From the NCBI GenBank assembly GCA_020024285.1, contig JAHHTZ010000004.1, forward strand, positions 205,329 through 269,328: a stretch of 64,000 nucleotides of DNA. The letters run 5' to 3'. This document shows, in pieces, positions 8,192 to 17,380 of the stretch. Position 1 is the first letter of the stretch, and each line of letters starts with the position of its first letter. Source of the stretch: Oscillospiraceae bacterium (GTDB lineage: Bacteria > Bacillota > Clostridia > Oscillospirales > Ruminococcaceae). The notes below the pieces were generated by a model. It saw only the letters and a program-made list of their open reading frames with translations, had not been told where the DNA came from and made no database searches. A program made the translations under genes and the position numbers.

Positions 8192-8821
8192 ATGCAGCCA
8201 TCAACAAAACAAACACTCATCAAAGCAACATATGATTTAATATGGGAGCAGGGGATCGAGGGGATTACCATACGGAAAATTTCAAGCCGTCTTTCGCTTA
8301 GTTCTGCTGCACTTTATCGTCATTTTGATAACCTGAGCGAGCTCCTCACCTATGCTTGCATTAAATTTTTAGAGCCCTGCATCGAAGATTACAAGCTGAT
8401 TGAACTAAATACTGATAACCCTTTGGATATTTCTCTCAGAATGTGGAGCACACTTGCAAAAAGATCCTTCTATACACCTCAGATTTTTTCTGCACTGTTT
8501 CTCAGTCCATACCGTGCAAAGCTCCCGGAAATCATTCAGGACTATTATTGTATTTTTGCACAGGATGTGTTTAATGTAGAAGAAACCTTGCATTACATGC
8601 AGATTTTAGCACATATCTTTTTTCAGAATCGGGCATACTTGCAGCTGTGTCCCCCGCTTTCTTCCGAAAAATCGATTGATACACTCAGCGATCTTACTTT
8701 TTATACCTATTCCGGAATGCTTGCTATACTGGCCCAAAAGGAGTATCCCGTAGCTGAGGTGGAGGAAATGCTGGAAAAATTTGATGCATGCTTGATGCAT
8801 ATTTACAATACAGAGCTTTGA
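8192..8821 (+). CDS. TetR/AcrR family transcriptional regulator
   Basis: A 209-residue TetR-type repressor. The N-terminal helix-turn-helix is clear (residues about 8-50: LIKATYDLIWEQGIEGITIRK, then SLSSAALYRHFDNLSELL). The helical C-terminal part is the ligand domain and is not family-specific. An AGAGGTG box precedes ATG at 8192. The gene lies between the two halves of the M20/DUF5058 cluster, divergent from one M20 gene, and is followed by a terminator. It is the obvious candidate regulator of the cluster. Confidence 0.9.
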   Translation: MQPSTKQTLIKATYDLIWEQGIEGITIRKISSRLSLSSAALYRHFDNLSELLTYACIKFLEPCIEDYKLIELNTDNPLDISLRMWSTLAKRSFYTPQIFSALFLSPYRAKLPEIIQDYYCIFAQDVFNVEETLHYMQILAHIFFQNRAYLQLCPPLSSEKSIDTLSDLTFYTYSGMLAILAQKEYPVAEVEEMLEKFDACLMHIYNTEL

Positions 8822-8870
8822 GATACACATTCCAGAACCCTCTGGTTTATCTTTTTTGGATATAGAGATG

Positions 8871-8916
8871 ACCTTTTGCTGTGGTTGTACCCTACAGCAA
8901 AAGGTCTGTTTTTTAT
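8871..8916 (+). terminator. Terminator between convergent tetR and yitT-like genes
   Basis: 12-bp stem ACCTTTTGCTGT/ACAGCAAAAGGT followed by TCTGTTTTTTATTT. Confidence 0.85.
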
Positions 8917-9001
8917 TTCCTGTTTTTATCAGTTTACCAATCAAACGCAGTTGTGCATCCTTCTGATTTCAAAATCAAGACAGCGGTGTTTGTATCTGCT
9001 G

Positions 9002-9871
9002 TCAAAGTGCCTCAGAACGGTAATTATGCAGTACGGGAAGTACAACCATTTCATACCCTTGTCTGCACTCACTAAGAAATGCTGTATTTTTCTTCACTTC
9101 CTGCTCTGTAGAAATATACTCCATCTGGATTTGATTTTCTTCTGTTATCACAAGATGGGCCTGCTTCTTTTTCATCACTGTATCAATAAGGCTTTGTACT
9201 GATTCGCTGCCCTTTTCCGCTCCTTTTGCAAGGGTGATTTGAACCATAACAACTTTTTTGTCTGCTGTTCCGCTTGTTAGATAATTTGTGATCTGTACAT
9301 AGATGACCTCTGCAACGAGGGCATAGAGCACTAACTCAAAATCATATATCGTCAGCAAAATGAGCACAATAACACATTCCACAATATTAAGGACCTGATC
9401 CAAAGGTAATCGCTTCAGGAGCGTTGCTTTAAGTATTTTCCCCACAGTATCCGAACCGCCATAGGAGAAGTTGCTGCTGTAAGATAACCCAAATCCCAAA
9501 CCATAGAGGATGGAAAACAACAACACTGCAAGCAGCTTATCCTCAAAGACAATATGAAGTGGAAGAAACCTTGTAAAATACATCGTCAGTGGATACACAA
9601 TGGCAAGAAATAAGATTTTCAGTACTTCTTTGAATCCCAATGTGAACCATGCCAAAACAGACACTGCCATCGTAATCAGATAATAAATCAGTGCATAATC
9701 CAATGGAATAAATCGGCTCATCGCCATTGCCAAGCCGGTTGTACCGGTGATTGCCAAACCATTTGGAACCGCAATGCAGGATACTGCAATACCGCAGAAC
9801 AGGCAGCTTAAAATCAACTTTGTGAACAGAAGCAGATTGTTTTTATTCTGCATTTGATTCAACTGCATCAT
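9002..9871 (-). CDS. YitT family membrane protein
   Basis: A 289-residue YitT-type protein: five or six membrane spans in residues 10-205 (with the family's typical NGLAITGTTGLAMAM and SYGGSDTVGKIL motifs) and a C-terminal cytosolic DUF2179 domain (about 208-285). YitT proteins are of unknown function, possibly transporters. The 5' end overlaps the upstream membrane-protein gene by 29 nt, which indicates translational coupling; the precise start (9871 or 9868) is not settled by the weak GGAAG box. Confidence 0.88.
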   Translation of the reverse strand: MMQLNQMQNKNNLLLFTKLILSCLFCGIAVSCIAVPNGLAITGTTGLAMAMSRFIPLDYALIYYLITMAVSVLAWFTLGFKEVLKILFLAIVYPLTMYFTRFLPLHIVFEDKLLAVLLFSILYGLGFGLSYSSNFSYGGSDTVGKILKATLLKRLPLDQVLNIVECVIVLILLTIYDFELVLYALVAEVIYVQITNYLTSGTADKKVVMVQITLAKGAEKGSESVQSLIDTVMKKKQAHLVITEENQIQMEYISTEQEVKKNTAFLSECRQGYEMVVLPVLHNYRSEAL

Positions 9872-10553
9872 CTTCCGTCTTTACAGTAAATTTTGCAAAC
9901 AATGCAGTACCGATGATCGGGATCAAAAGGTTTGGTACAAATGGGTCGATTGGGAACCAGTCGTATCCACCTGCATTGTAAATCAGCATCGAACCTGCAC
10001 CAAGCAGCATTGCAACCGCACCGGATTTGATATCATCTACCGAGAACTGCATCATCAACGCACCAAACATTGCAGGAAGCAGGAAGTTAAAGCTGTTGCG
10101 AATCCCTTCCGGCAGAGAATTGATCACTGCGCTGCCAACAATAACACCCACAACCAGCAATACAATATTTACAATAACAGATGCAGAAACGCCCACACTG
10201 GAAATAATAGAAGCCTCCGGGGTGCCGGGCTTGGTATCCGTAGCCTTCAGCGCAGCAGATGCACATGGAATACGCAGATTTCCGATGTTTCCAGAAAGGA
10301 ATGCCATATAAGTACCCGGAACGCCCAAAACCGGGAAAAATGAAATCGGCTCGATGAACCACCATACTGCATTGATGGAAAGCTGTGCAATCAATGCGAT
10401 TGCCATTGCCTCCTTACTCGGTACGATTCCGTATATGAATGTAACAGCAAGCGGTGGAAGAAGGACGATAAGAGAACCCAGCCAGCAGGTAAATTTTCCT
10501 ATTTTAACAATTTGGGGGATATATTCGTTGTTGTAATAATTTTTTCCATCCAT
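9843..10553 (-). CDS. Multi-span membrane protein of unknown function (putative transporter subunit)
   Basis: A 236-residue hydrophobic protein with about six membrane segments and a conserved-looking central loop (PVLGVPGTYMAFLSGNIGNLRIP, then a soluble stretch to about residue 115). I do not recognise a named family. It is 12 nt downstream of the DUF5058-like gene and overlaps the YitT gene. The fixed pairing with another membrane protein of equal size and with amidohydrolases suggests the two form a heteromeric transporter for an amidated amino acid or peptide (inference). Confidence 0.75.
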   Translation of the reverse strand: MDGKNYYNNEYIPQIVKIGKFTCWLGSLIVLLPPLAVTFIYGIVPSKEAMAIALIAQLSINAVWWFIEPISFFPVLGVPGTYMAFLSGNIGNLRIPCASAALKATDTKPGTPEASIISSVGVSASVIVNIVLLVVGVIVGSAVINSLPEGIRNSFNFLLPAMFGALMMQFSVDDIKSGAVAMLLGAGSMLIYNAGGYDWFPIDPFVPNLLIPIIGTALFAKFTVKTEDDAVESNAE

Positions 10554-10565
10554 TTGAGCACCCTC

Positions 10566-11264
10566 CTATAAAACAGCTGCAACAATCATGCCGCCCACCA
10601 TCGCCAAAGTCAAGCTCCATTCGTTGAGCCACTTTTTCTTGGTTTTCTTATAAGCCTGCAAAACTATCAGCATAATGACTGCGCCCACAACCATAGCCAC
10701 AGTGCTTGCGTCCATGCTTACTGCATATCCAGCGTTCAGATAAGCGTATGCACCAAGCATTGCACCGGTAGAAATAGCACCAAAAATTTTGGCAGATTTT
10801 CCTGTGAATTTGCTTGTGATCTTGCCCATTTTATCCGTTGCAAAAGCTGTGAATATAATCCAGCCGATGCAGCCCAAAGCCATACACCACAATGCAACAC
10901 AGAACACTTCCGGCGGCAAATTTGCATCACTCAGGGAATAGCCATAGGCCTCAGCTGCAAACTGAGCTGCCAATAATTCATAAGCCACATTTCCAATGTA
11001 TGCAAGACGCATCAAGCCGGTGGGCGCGCCTACAACGACAAGAAGTGATACCATACCGATTACGATAACAATCGTCGGACCAACAGAAGAAATCAGACCC
11101 GTTTTAAATGCACTTTTTAATTTATCATCGCTGATTCCCATATGTTTTGCCGCAGTGAGTGACCGTTTGAGAATCAAAAACGCCTGAAATAAAACCCAGA
11201 AAATTGCCAGTGCTGTGATCCCCCACAGCAGCGGGCTGTTCGCTATGTGAGCATATCCTCCCAT
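10566..11264 (-). CDS. DUF5058-like membrane protein (putative transporter subunit)
   Basis: A 232-residue protein with about six membrane segments, starting MGGYAHIANSPLLWGI. It resembles the uncharacterised DUF5058 family, recalled from sequence style rather than a search. A cytosolic basic loop (LKRSLTAAKHMGISDDKLKSAF) follows the first span, reminiscent of coupling loops in secondary transporters. An AAAGGAGAA box precedes ATG at 11264. It stands second in the operon behind an M20 amidohydrolase and just before a second membrane protein of the same size. Confidence 0.75.
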   Translation of the reverse strand: MGGYAHIANSPLLWGITALAIFWVLFQAFLILKRSLTAAKHMGISDDKLKSAFKTGLISSVGPTIVIVIGMVSLLVVVGAPTGLMRLAYIGNVAYELLAAQFAAEAYGYSLSDANLPPEVFCVALWCMALGCIGWIIFTAFATDKMGKITSKFTGKSAKIFGAISTGAMLGAYAYLNAGYAVSMDASTVAMVVGAVIMLIVLQAYKKTKKKWLNEWSLTLAMVGGMIVAAVL

Positions 11265-11381
11265 GATAGAAGTTCTCCTTTCTCTTTTGTGAACAATTAT
11301 TTTCTTAAATCTGCCGTTTTATCAGAAGATATTGAATCACGATCAAGCCCCTCTCGATTCCTTGAGCTCTTGTGATTTGAT

Positions 11382-12566
11382 TTATGCCTGATATTCAGCC
11401 GAAAGCCTTTCGATTGCTGTTGTCAAAAGTGCAACACCGATGCTTAGTGCATCCTCATTGATATCCCACTCAGGGTGGTGGAAAATAATATGTTTGCCGG
11501 GGATCTGGGTGCCAATGTAGACATAACCTGCCGGGCAAATCTGTCCATATCTGGCAAAGTCGTCATAACCCATCTCCGGTTCATTCAGCAGGCATACTTC
11601 GCCATTTTCGCAGCATTCCTTGATGCTTTCGCAAAAAACATCGTTCAGCTGTGGATCGTTCACCAATGCCGGTGTAACAAATGCCGCAGAAAATTCACAT
11701 TCACAATGATTGACGGATGCAATGCCAGTAGCAATTTCTTTTAGACGCTTTATCATGTAATCGCGCACATTATTGTCCAAGGTGCGCATGGTACCGCTAA
11801 ACTCTGCCGTTGAAGGAATTACGTTGGTCGCTTCCAGATTTCCTGCCTGGAATGCGCATATGGAAAGTACAGCCTCTTTTACCGGATTCAGTTCTCGTGT
11901 CATCATGGTTTTGAATCCATCTGCAATCTGCATTGCCGTTGCGATTGGGTCAATACTCTGATGAGGATATGCACCATGTGCACCAACTCCGGTGATTTTT
12001 ACACTGAAGTTATCTGCACTGGCAAGCATTGCACCATATCGTACTGCAATACTTCCGACCGGAAAATCGGGGCTGCAGTGGATACCAATCATTTTTTGCA
12101 CATCATCCAGTTTTCCGCTTTCCACAACGCCTTTTGCACCACCGGGTGCCGGACCTTCTTCTGCTGGCTGGAACACGATTTTCACTTTACCGGTAAAGCT
12201 GTTTTTGTGCTCATTGAGATAAATTGCTGTACCAAGTCCAAATACTGTGTGTCCATCATGACCGCAGGCGTGGCATACATTCGAATTTTGAGATTTATAC
12301 GACACATCCTTGTTATCCGGTAACCCCAACGCATCAATGTCGCAGCGAACGCCGACGGTTATTCCTTCTTTTCCGCTGTCAATCTCAGCAATCACTGCTG
12401 TACTGAAAAAATCAGAAATATACGGAATATTGTATTCATCAAGGATCTCTTTGATTTTCGCTGAAGTACGAAACTCCTTAAATCCTGTTTCTGGATGCAT
12501 ATGGAAGTCGCGTCTCCATTCGATCAATTTATCGTTCAGGTACATCACCTGTTCCTGCTTTGCCAT
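11382..12566 (-). CDS. M20 family amidohydrolase (second paralogue)
   Basis: A 394-residue M20D-type amidohydrolase similar along its whole length to the product of 6662-7849. It has WRRDFHMHPETGF, VRCDIDALG, CHACGHD (98-104), QPAEEGPAPGGAKG and a C-terminal FHHPEWDINEDAL. The ATG at 12566 is chosen over the upstream GTG because GGAGAGG lies 9 nt in front. It is the first gene of the operon that continues with the DUF5058-like, membrane and YitT genes; a promoter (12641-12669) and a perfect 20-bp palindrome lie upstream. Confidence 0.9.
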   Translation of the reverse strand: MAKQEQVMYLNDKLIEWRRDFHMHPETGFKEFRTSAKIKEILDEYNIPYISDFFSTAVIAEIDSGKEGITVGVRCDIDALGLPDNKDVSYKSQNSNVCHACGHDGHTVFGLGTAIYLNEHKNSFTGKVKIVFQPAEEGPAPGGAKGVVESGKLDDVQKMIGIHCSPDFPVGSIAVRYGAMLASADNFSVKITGVGAHGAYPHQSIDPIATAMQIADGFKTMMTRELNPVKEAVLSICAFQAGNLEATNVIPSTAEFSGTMRTLDNNVRDYMIKRLKEIATGIASVNHCECEFSAAFVTPALVNDPQLNDVFCESIKECCENGEVCLLNEPEMGYDDFARYGQICPAGYVYIGTQIPGKHIIFHHPEWDINEDALSIGVALLTTAIERLSAEYQA

Positions 12567-12617
12567 AATGTACACCTCTCCTATCCTATTTTAACTTTTT
12601 AGTTTGCTGTTTCATCC

Positions 12618-12637
12618 GATGTAATCATGATTACATC
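12618..12637. promoter_or_regulatory. Perfect 20-bp palindromic operator
   Basis: GATGTAATCATGATTACATC is an exact inverted repeat beginning 4 nt downstream of the -10 box. Its core TAATC-A-TGAT matches the two quasi-palindromes beside tetR, so one regulator may control both transcripts. Confidence 0.7.
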
Positions 12638-12640
12638 TAA

Positions 12641-12669
12641 TATATAACATTCACAAAATAATAAGTCAA
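12641..12669 (-). promoter_or_regulatory. Promoter of the M20-DUF5058-YitT operon
   Basis: -35 TTGACT (12664-12669), 17-nt spacer, -10 TATATA (12641-12646) on the minus strand, directly followed by the palindrome. Confidence 0.7.
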
Positions 12670-13209
12670 TATGGATTCAAATATAATTGTTCACAATAAA
12701 TTGTTATGATATTAACTCAAATGTAAAAAACAATCGTAAATACAGTGTTTCTGGATGGTTTTTTATTTTTGTTATTGACCTACAAAAAAATCTATAGTAT
12801 GATATAAAATTTATGCTATTTTATCAATTTGCAATTTCATTTTATTATGGTCTGTAATTTTTTGATCAAAAATTGCTCAAAATTAAAAACCTGAAGAGAT
12901 TTAATGCCTATATTGGATATTTATTTATAATATAAAATAATATTTTCTCCTGTATTCTTTTTTATGTTATCTTGTTTTCATAGTTGCTTTCTATCGTAAT
13001 TTTGAAAAATCATCCGTACATTTTCTTTAATCCGTTGCCTCATTCCATTGAAGAACCCCCCCTTTCCTATCCATTGCTGTTGTATTTATTTTGTATATAT
13101 TTACTGCCTGATATCCCGCCTTCAGGCACCGATCGATTGCGTATTGCAAAAGTTTTCCTGCTGACTTTTCCCCTTCTCCAATCCTTTTCTGTATCTTTTT
13201 CATTGAAAA
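12670..13209. other. AT-rich intergenic region without a convincing gene
   Basis: Very AT-rich DNA. The only open frame of note (13027-13212, minus, 61 codons, KLLQYAIDRCLKAGYQAVN segment) has no clear ribosome binding site and runs into a terminator; it may be a gene remnant. Confidence 0.4.
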
Positions 13210-13254
13210 CAAAAAGCTCCCCGTTGTACACAGCGTACAACGGGGAGCTTTTTT
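13210..13254. terminator. Terminator after lacI-type gene
   Basis: A long perfect stem (AAAAAGCTCCCCGTTGTAC and its complement) with T-run, downstream of the gene ending at 13278. Confidence 0.9.
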
Positions 13255-13277
13255 ACTGATAATAGAGGGTTCTTTCC

Positions 13278-14297
13278 TTAAACCGTCCCTCTCTTCCTGA
13301 GGGTCGGTTTGAGCATTTTGATTTCTACGGACTTTTCGTCCTCATTGAGCGTTTTTTCGATGATCGAAACCGTTTCGTCGATCGCTTCCTCCACAGGCTG
13401 GTGGATGGTCGTGAGGTCATATGCCTTCCACGACGCCATTTCCACATCGTCGTATCCAATCACCGCCAGATCCTCCGGAATCCTCAGCCCCAGCTCGTGC
13501 CTTGCAGCATCCACAACGCCCATAGCGATCAGGTCACTGGTGCAGAAGATGGCAGTCGGCGGATTTGCCGCAGAAAGCATCCGAAGCCCTGCCGCATACC
13601 CTTCCTTGTAATCGTAGTCCGATTTTTCCTCCTGGATCTGGAAAATCCCATGCTCGCGCAGCTTGGAATAAAAGCCCACCTTCTTTTCCATTTCTTCACC
13701 TGTTTCATGGAAAAACTGGATGTAGCCGATGTTGCGGTGACCCTTGCTGTAAAAATATTCTGCGGCAAGTCTTGCTCCCTCGATCGGGTCGATATAAACG
13801 ATGCTGGTGTTGATATCCGGGATGAAGCGGTTAAACAGCACCACGGGGATGTCATCGTTCACGATCGTTTCGGTCAAAACCTTTGTGATTGCGGACGCCG
13901 TGATGATGACCGCATCCACCTGAAACTGGATCACCTTTTCAATGATATGGTCGATTTCGTTTTGCCTTGGGATCTTAAAAATCAAGCATTGCTTTCCGAT
14001 ATCCTGTATCTTTTTTGTGAATCTGCTGACCACACTGTTGTAAAACGGACCCAAACTCTCTCCAACTACAAGTCCAACAATATTCGTTTTTCCGCTGCTC
14101 ATCCCGCTCGCAACAAGATTCGGACGATACTCCAGCTCTCTTGCCGCAGCAAGCACACGCTCCCGAAGGGAGTCCTTCACGCCGTATCCTCCGGCTGTGT
14201 TGAACACTCTGGATACGGTCGATTGAGAAACCCCTGCAAGCTTTGCAACATCTTTGGATGTAGCCGATTTTTTTACTGAAAGTTTTTTCGCAGACAT
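13278..14297 (-). CDS. LacI family transcriptional regulator
   Basis: A 339-residue LacI/GalR regulator. The HTH is at residues 12-34 (TSKDVAKLAGVSQSTVSRVFN) with the hinge helix region RPNLVASGM; the rest is the periplasmic-binding-protein-like sensor domain (VVGESLGPFYNSVV, CTSDLIAMGVVDAA, DLAVIGYDDVEMA). It lies 13 nt behind the SSS symporter gene and is thus probably expressed with it. The perfect palindromes GAATACGTATTC at 18701 and 20159 have LacI-operator form and are its likely targets. Confidence 0.93.
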   Translation of the reverse strand: MSAKKLSVKKSATSKDVAKLAGVSQSTVSRVFNTAGGYGVKDSLRERVLAAARELEYRPNLVASGMSSGKTNIVGLVVGESLGPFYNSVVSRFTKKIQDIGKQCLIFKIPRQNEIDHIIEKVIQFQVDAVIITASAITKVLTETIVNDDIPVVLFNRFIPDINTSIVYIDPIEGARLAAEYFYSKGHRNIGYIQFFHETGEEMEKKVGFYSKLREHGIFQIQEEKSDYDYKEGYAAGLRMLSAANPPTAIFCTSDLIAMGVVDAARHELGLRIPEDLAVIGYDDVEMASWKAYDLTTIHQPVEEAIDETVSIIEKTLNEDEKSVEIKMLKPTLRKRGTV

Positions 14298-14310
14298 ACT
14301 TCTTCCTTCT

Positions 14311-15900
14311 TTAATACTGGATTATATAGAAGATTATATACTGAATCACAAAAAATGCCAATACCACGCCCTCGTGAATTCCAAAAGAAAACGGCATCAC
14401 AGACTTTTCTTCTCCGTTTTGCTTCTCTTTGAGCAGGATCTTTCGCATCCCCCATGCGGTATATTGCTCTTTTTCGGCATTTTCTTCCTCACGCAGGAGG
14501 ATGCTCAGCACATAACCCACGATCATGGTGATCGCAGCACCGATAAACGGATTCCACAGCCAATTTACATGGTAAACAGATGCAATGATGTAGCCTCCAA
14601 CCAGCCCGGTGATAAATCCGATGGCAACGCCCTTATCGTTTGCTTTATAGGTAAACATCGCCAGGAGGAACGCACCGGCTGCCGGACCTGCAAAGTAGGA
14701 GATATATTTTCCCACCACGTCGAGAATGGATTTTGCGGTTCCGTTGAATCCGATGAAGATAACTGCGACCATGATGACACCGATCACAGCGGAAATCACC
14801 ATGCTCACCTTGAGCGATGCCTCTTTTTCCTTGTGGAACAGCGGCTCATACACGTCCTTTGTAAAGACTGCGGTCATGCTGTTGAGCATCGAATCGACAC
14901 TTGACATCGCTGCTGCAAATACGCCCGCAATGATGAGCCCGATGACACCCTTTGGCATTTCATGGAGGATGAAGGTAATCATGATCTCGTTGGAGGTTTC
15001 AAACGGTTTTCCTGCGTAGAACACAAACAAAATCGCGCCGACCAACAGCATGATGAAGTAGACGATATTCATCACAAATGCGCTGACTACGAAGGAGTTT
15101 TTTGCACTCTTGAGCGATTTTGCGGTCAGAACACGCTGCACCTGTGCCTGATCGAAGCAGAAATAGCGAATCCACATCATTCCGCCGCCGATCAGCGTTG
15201 CCCAGAAGGTATTTTCACGCGTGATGTCGAGCGAAAAATCGAGGGTATTGAGCTTGCCTGCCTCGGCTGCTACGCCCAATGTTTCCATCAGTCCCATTCC
15301 GCTGCCCTTGAGCGCGGTGCCGATCACGAGAAACACGGCACCCACCACAATGACCATCTGAATGCTGTCGGTCCAGATCACTGCCTTGATGCCGCCGATC
15401 ATGGTATATGCCAATGCGATCACAACAACGATCGGCACAAGCACCTGAAAGGACCATCCGGTGATGGACTGGATGATGAGGACCGGGATGTAGACCATCG
15501 AGCTGATCTGAATGATGGAGTTTACAAAAAACTGCATGATTGCAAGAGCCTTCGAATATTTTCCCAGACGCTTGTCCATGTACTGGTAAACCGAGGTGAC
15601 GCCCATACGGTAGATAACGGGAGTCGTGACGCTCAGGGCAAATACGATTGCCAGCGGAACTGCCACGTTTACCATAAACGGGTACATTCCGGACTGGTAT
15701 GCCCAGCCCGGTCCCCCGATGAATCCGTTTGCGCTGATCATGGTCGCCGCTACCGACAGCGCAATCGGCACCCACGGCATGGACCTTCCTGCGAGAAAAT
15801 AGTCTTCCTGTGTTTCGTTCTTCTTTCCGGAACAGTATCCAATCAGGAGCATCAAGGACAAATATGCGATAATAACTACAACATCAAGTGTTGAAATCAT
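14311..15900 (-). CDS. Sodium:solute symporter (SSS family)
   Basis: A 529-residue SSS-family Na+/solute symporter with about 13 membrane spans. Seen are GRSMPWVPIALSVAATMISANGF near residues 38-60, the GGIKAVIWTDSIQM segment (TM5), and the VFAAAMSSVDSMLNSMTAVF sodium-site motif of TM8. The substrate (sugar, pantothenate, proline or organic acid) cannot be assigned. ATG at 15900 follows GAGGTGGA. It is followed by the LacI gene and preceded, 196 nt upstream, by the MFS gene. Confidence 0.9.
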   Translation of the reverse strand: MISTLDVVVIIAYLSLMLLIGYCSGKKNETQEDYFLAGRSMPWVPIALSVAATMISANGFIGGPGWAYQSGMYPFMVNVAVPLAIVFALSVTTPVIYRMGVTSVYQYMDKRLGKYSKALAIMQFFVNSIIQISSMVYIPVLIIQSITGWSFQVLVPIVVVIALAYTMIGGIKAVIWTDSIQMVIVVGAVFLVIGTALKGSGMGLMETLGVAAEAGKLNTLDFSLDITRENTFWATLIGGGMMWIRYFCFDQAQVQRVLTAKSLKSAKNSFVVSAFVMNIVYFIMLLVGAILFVFYAGKPFETSNEIMITFILHEMPKGVIGLIIAGVFAAAMSSVDSMLNSMTAVFTKDVYEPLFHKEKEASLKVSMVISAVIGVIMVAVIFIGFNGTAKSILDVVGKYISYFAGPAAGAFLLAMFTYKANDKGVAIGFITGLVGGYIIASVYHVNWLWNPFIGAAITMIVGYVLSILLREEENAEKEQYTAWGMRKILLKEKQNGEEKSVMPFSFGIHEGVVLAFFVIQYIIFYIIQY

Positions 15901-16096
15901 GTTCCACCTCATTTCTTTGGGTCTATAAAGGACAAAATCCACAGCATTCTTCGGCAGCAAAACAGGATGGGGAGTTTTCGTTTTGCAAAAGGAAGGTTTG
16001 CTGTGGATGAAAGTCCGTCAAAATACAGGCGTGGGCGGGACTGTGCATAAATTATGCCGTTAATCAGGAGGAGCCGCCCGATGCCTTGGCGATCGG

Positions 16097-17374
16097 TTAA
16101 TTGGATGCTTTGCTTTTCTTGAGTGTTTCCGGCAGGAAGAACCAAACAGCGGTACCTGCCACAAATACTGCGATGGAAATGTAGAAGATCATCATCATTC
16201 CCATGCTTCCGGAAGCGGCACCTGCAATCGCAGGAACTGCGAACGTAGAAACGATTCGTCCGCCGTTAAAGGACATTCCGGAGGAGAGTGCGCGGTATTT
16301 GTCCGGGAACAGTTCGGTATAGTATGCACCCCATGCACCGGAGTATCCAACCGCAAAGCCGATTGCGATGGAAACAAGGTAGAAGGAGGTAATATCGTTT
16401 GCACCAAGTCTGCTGTAGATGAAAACGCATACTGCGCTCAGTGCCATGCCGATTGCCGGAACCTTTCTGCCGAATTTATCTGCAATGCTGCCCCATACAA
16501 GGTAGCCAAAGAGCTGACCTACGCCCTGCAAGCTGTAGATGGAGCCTGCCACAGCGGCGGTCATACCGATGTTGGTCACAAGGTATGTGGTTGCATTGTT
16601 GGAGAAGGCGGAGTATGCTGTGAAGTTTGCACCGGACAGCAGGATGGTCCCCAGTCCGATCCACAGGTACTTGCCCTGATACATGCTGAGATAGCTCACT
16701 TTTTCTCCGGTTTCTTTGCCTTTTTCGAGCATTTCCTTTGTATAAGCTGAATCATCCGGTACAAAGATGAGTGCCATCACAGCAGCCACAACAGAAGGGA
16801 TGATTGCAGTATACATCAGGGTTTTCCAGTTTGCATCACCCAGTATGCCGTATACTTTTCCGCCGAAGATCATTGCCAGAGAGAAGAGCGCTGTCAGCGT
16901 TGCCGCGAGTTTGCCTCTGTATTTTTTGGGGAACATATCTGCCACAAGCGGCATTGCACAGCCGAACACGCCGCCCAGTACGATACCGGAGCAGAAGCGT
17001 GCTGCCTTCCACAGGAACACACTCGTCGGAGCGAGCATCGGCACAAAGGTGGTCAGTGCGATCATCAGGGAGATGCCGATGAGGGTCTTTTTCTTACCGA
17101 TGCGTGTGGAGATCATGCCGAAGAGGAAGGTGCCGGGAATGGTACCGAAGGACATGACTGCAAAGATTTCTTCCGACTGCTTGAGCGTAAAGCCAAATCC
17201 ACCGGCGGCAGCTTCTGCAATCATGGTGGGCTTGATGAAGGTGCCCACCATAAAGTTATAACAATAGAAGAAATAAATCAAGGCAACGGAGAGAAAAGCA
17301 AGCGATTTTTGAATTTTGGTATCATCTTTTCCCAAGATGATATCATTCTCAAGGACAGCGTTTGAACTTTCCAT
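16097..17374 (-). CDS. MFS transporter
   Basis: A 425-residue major facilitator with 12 predicted spans. The loop 2-3 signature appears as GMISTRIGKKKT, and loop 8-9 as GSIADKFGRKVP; YTELFPDKYRALSSG resembles the metabolite:H+ symporter subfamily. The ribosome binding site AGGAGG lies in the last codons of the upstream SnoaL-type gene, 6 nt apart, so the two are translationally linked. It probably imports the compound handled by that protein. Confidence 0.9.
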   Translation of the reverse strand: MESSNAVLENDIILGKDDTKIQKSLAFLSVALIYFFYCYNFMVGTFIKPTMIAEAAAGGFGFTLKQSEEIFAVMSFGTIPGTFLFGMISTRIGKKKTLIGISLMIALTTFVPMLAPTSVFLWKAARFCSGIVLGGVFGCAMPLVADMFPKKYRGKLAATLTALFSLAMIFGGKVYGILGDANWKTLMYTAIIPSVVAAVMALIFVPDDSAYTKEMLEKGKETGEKVSYLSMYQGKYLWIGLGTILLSGANFTAYSAFSNNATTYLVTNIGMTAAVAGSIYSLQGVGQLFGYLVWGSIADKFGRKVPAIGMALSAVCVFIYSRLGANDITSFYLVSIAIGFAVGYSGAWGAYYTELFPDKYRALSSGMSFNGGRIVSTFAVPAIAGAASGSMGMMMIFYISIAVFVAGTAVWFFLPETLKKSKASN

Positions 17375-17380
17375 ACAATA

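Noticed and set aside
13027..13212. 61-codon minus-strand frame
   Set aside because: Composition is protein-like, but there is no ribosome binding site, and its start lies inside the lacI terminator.
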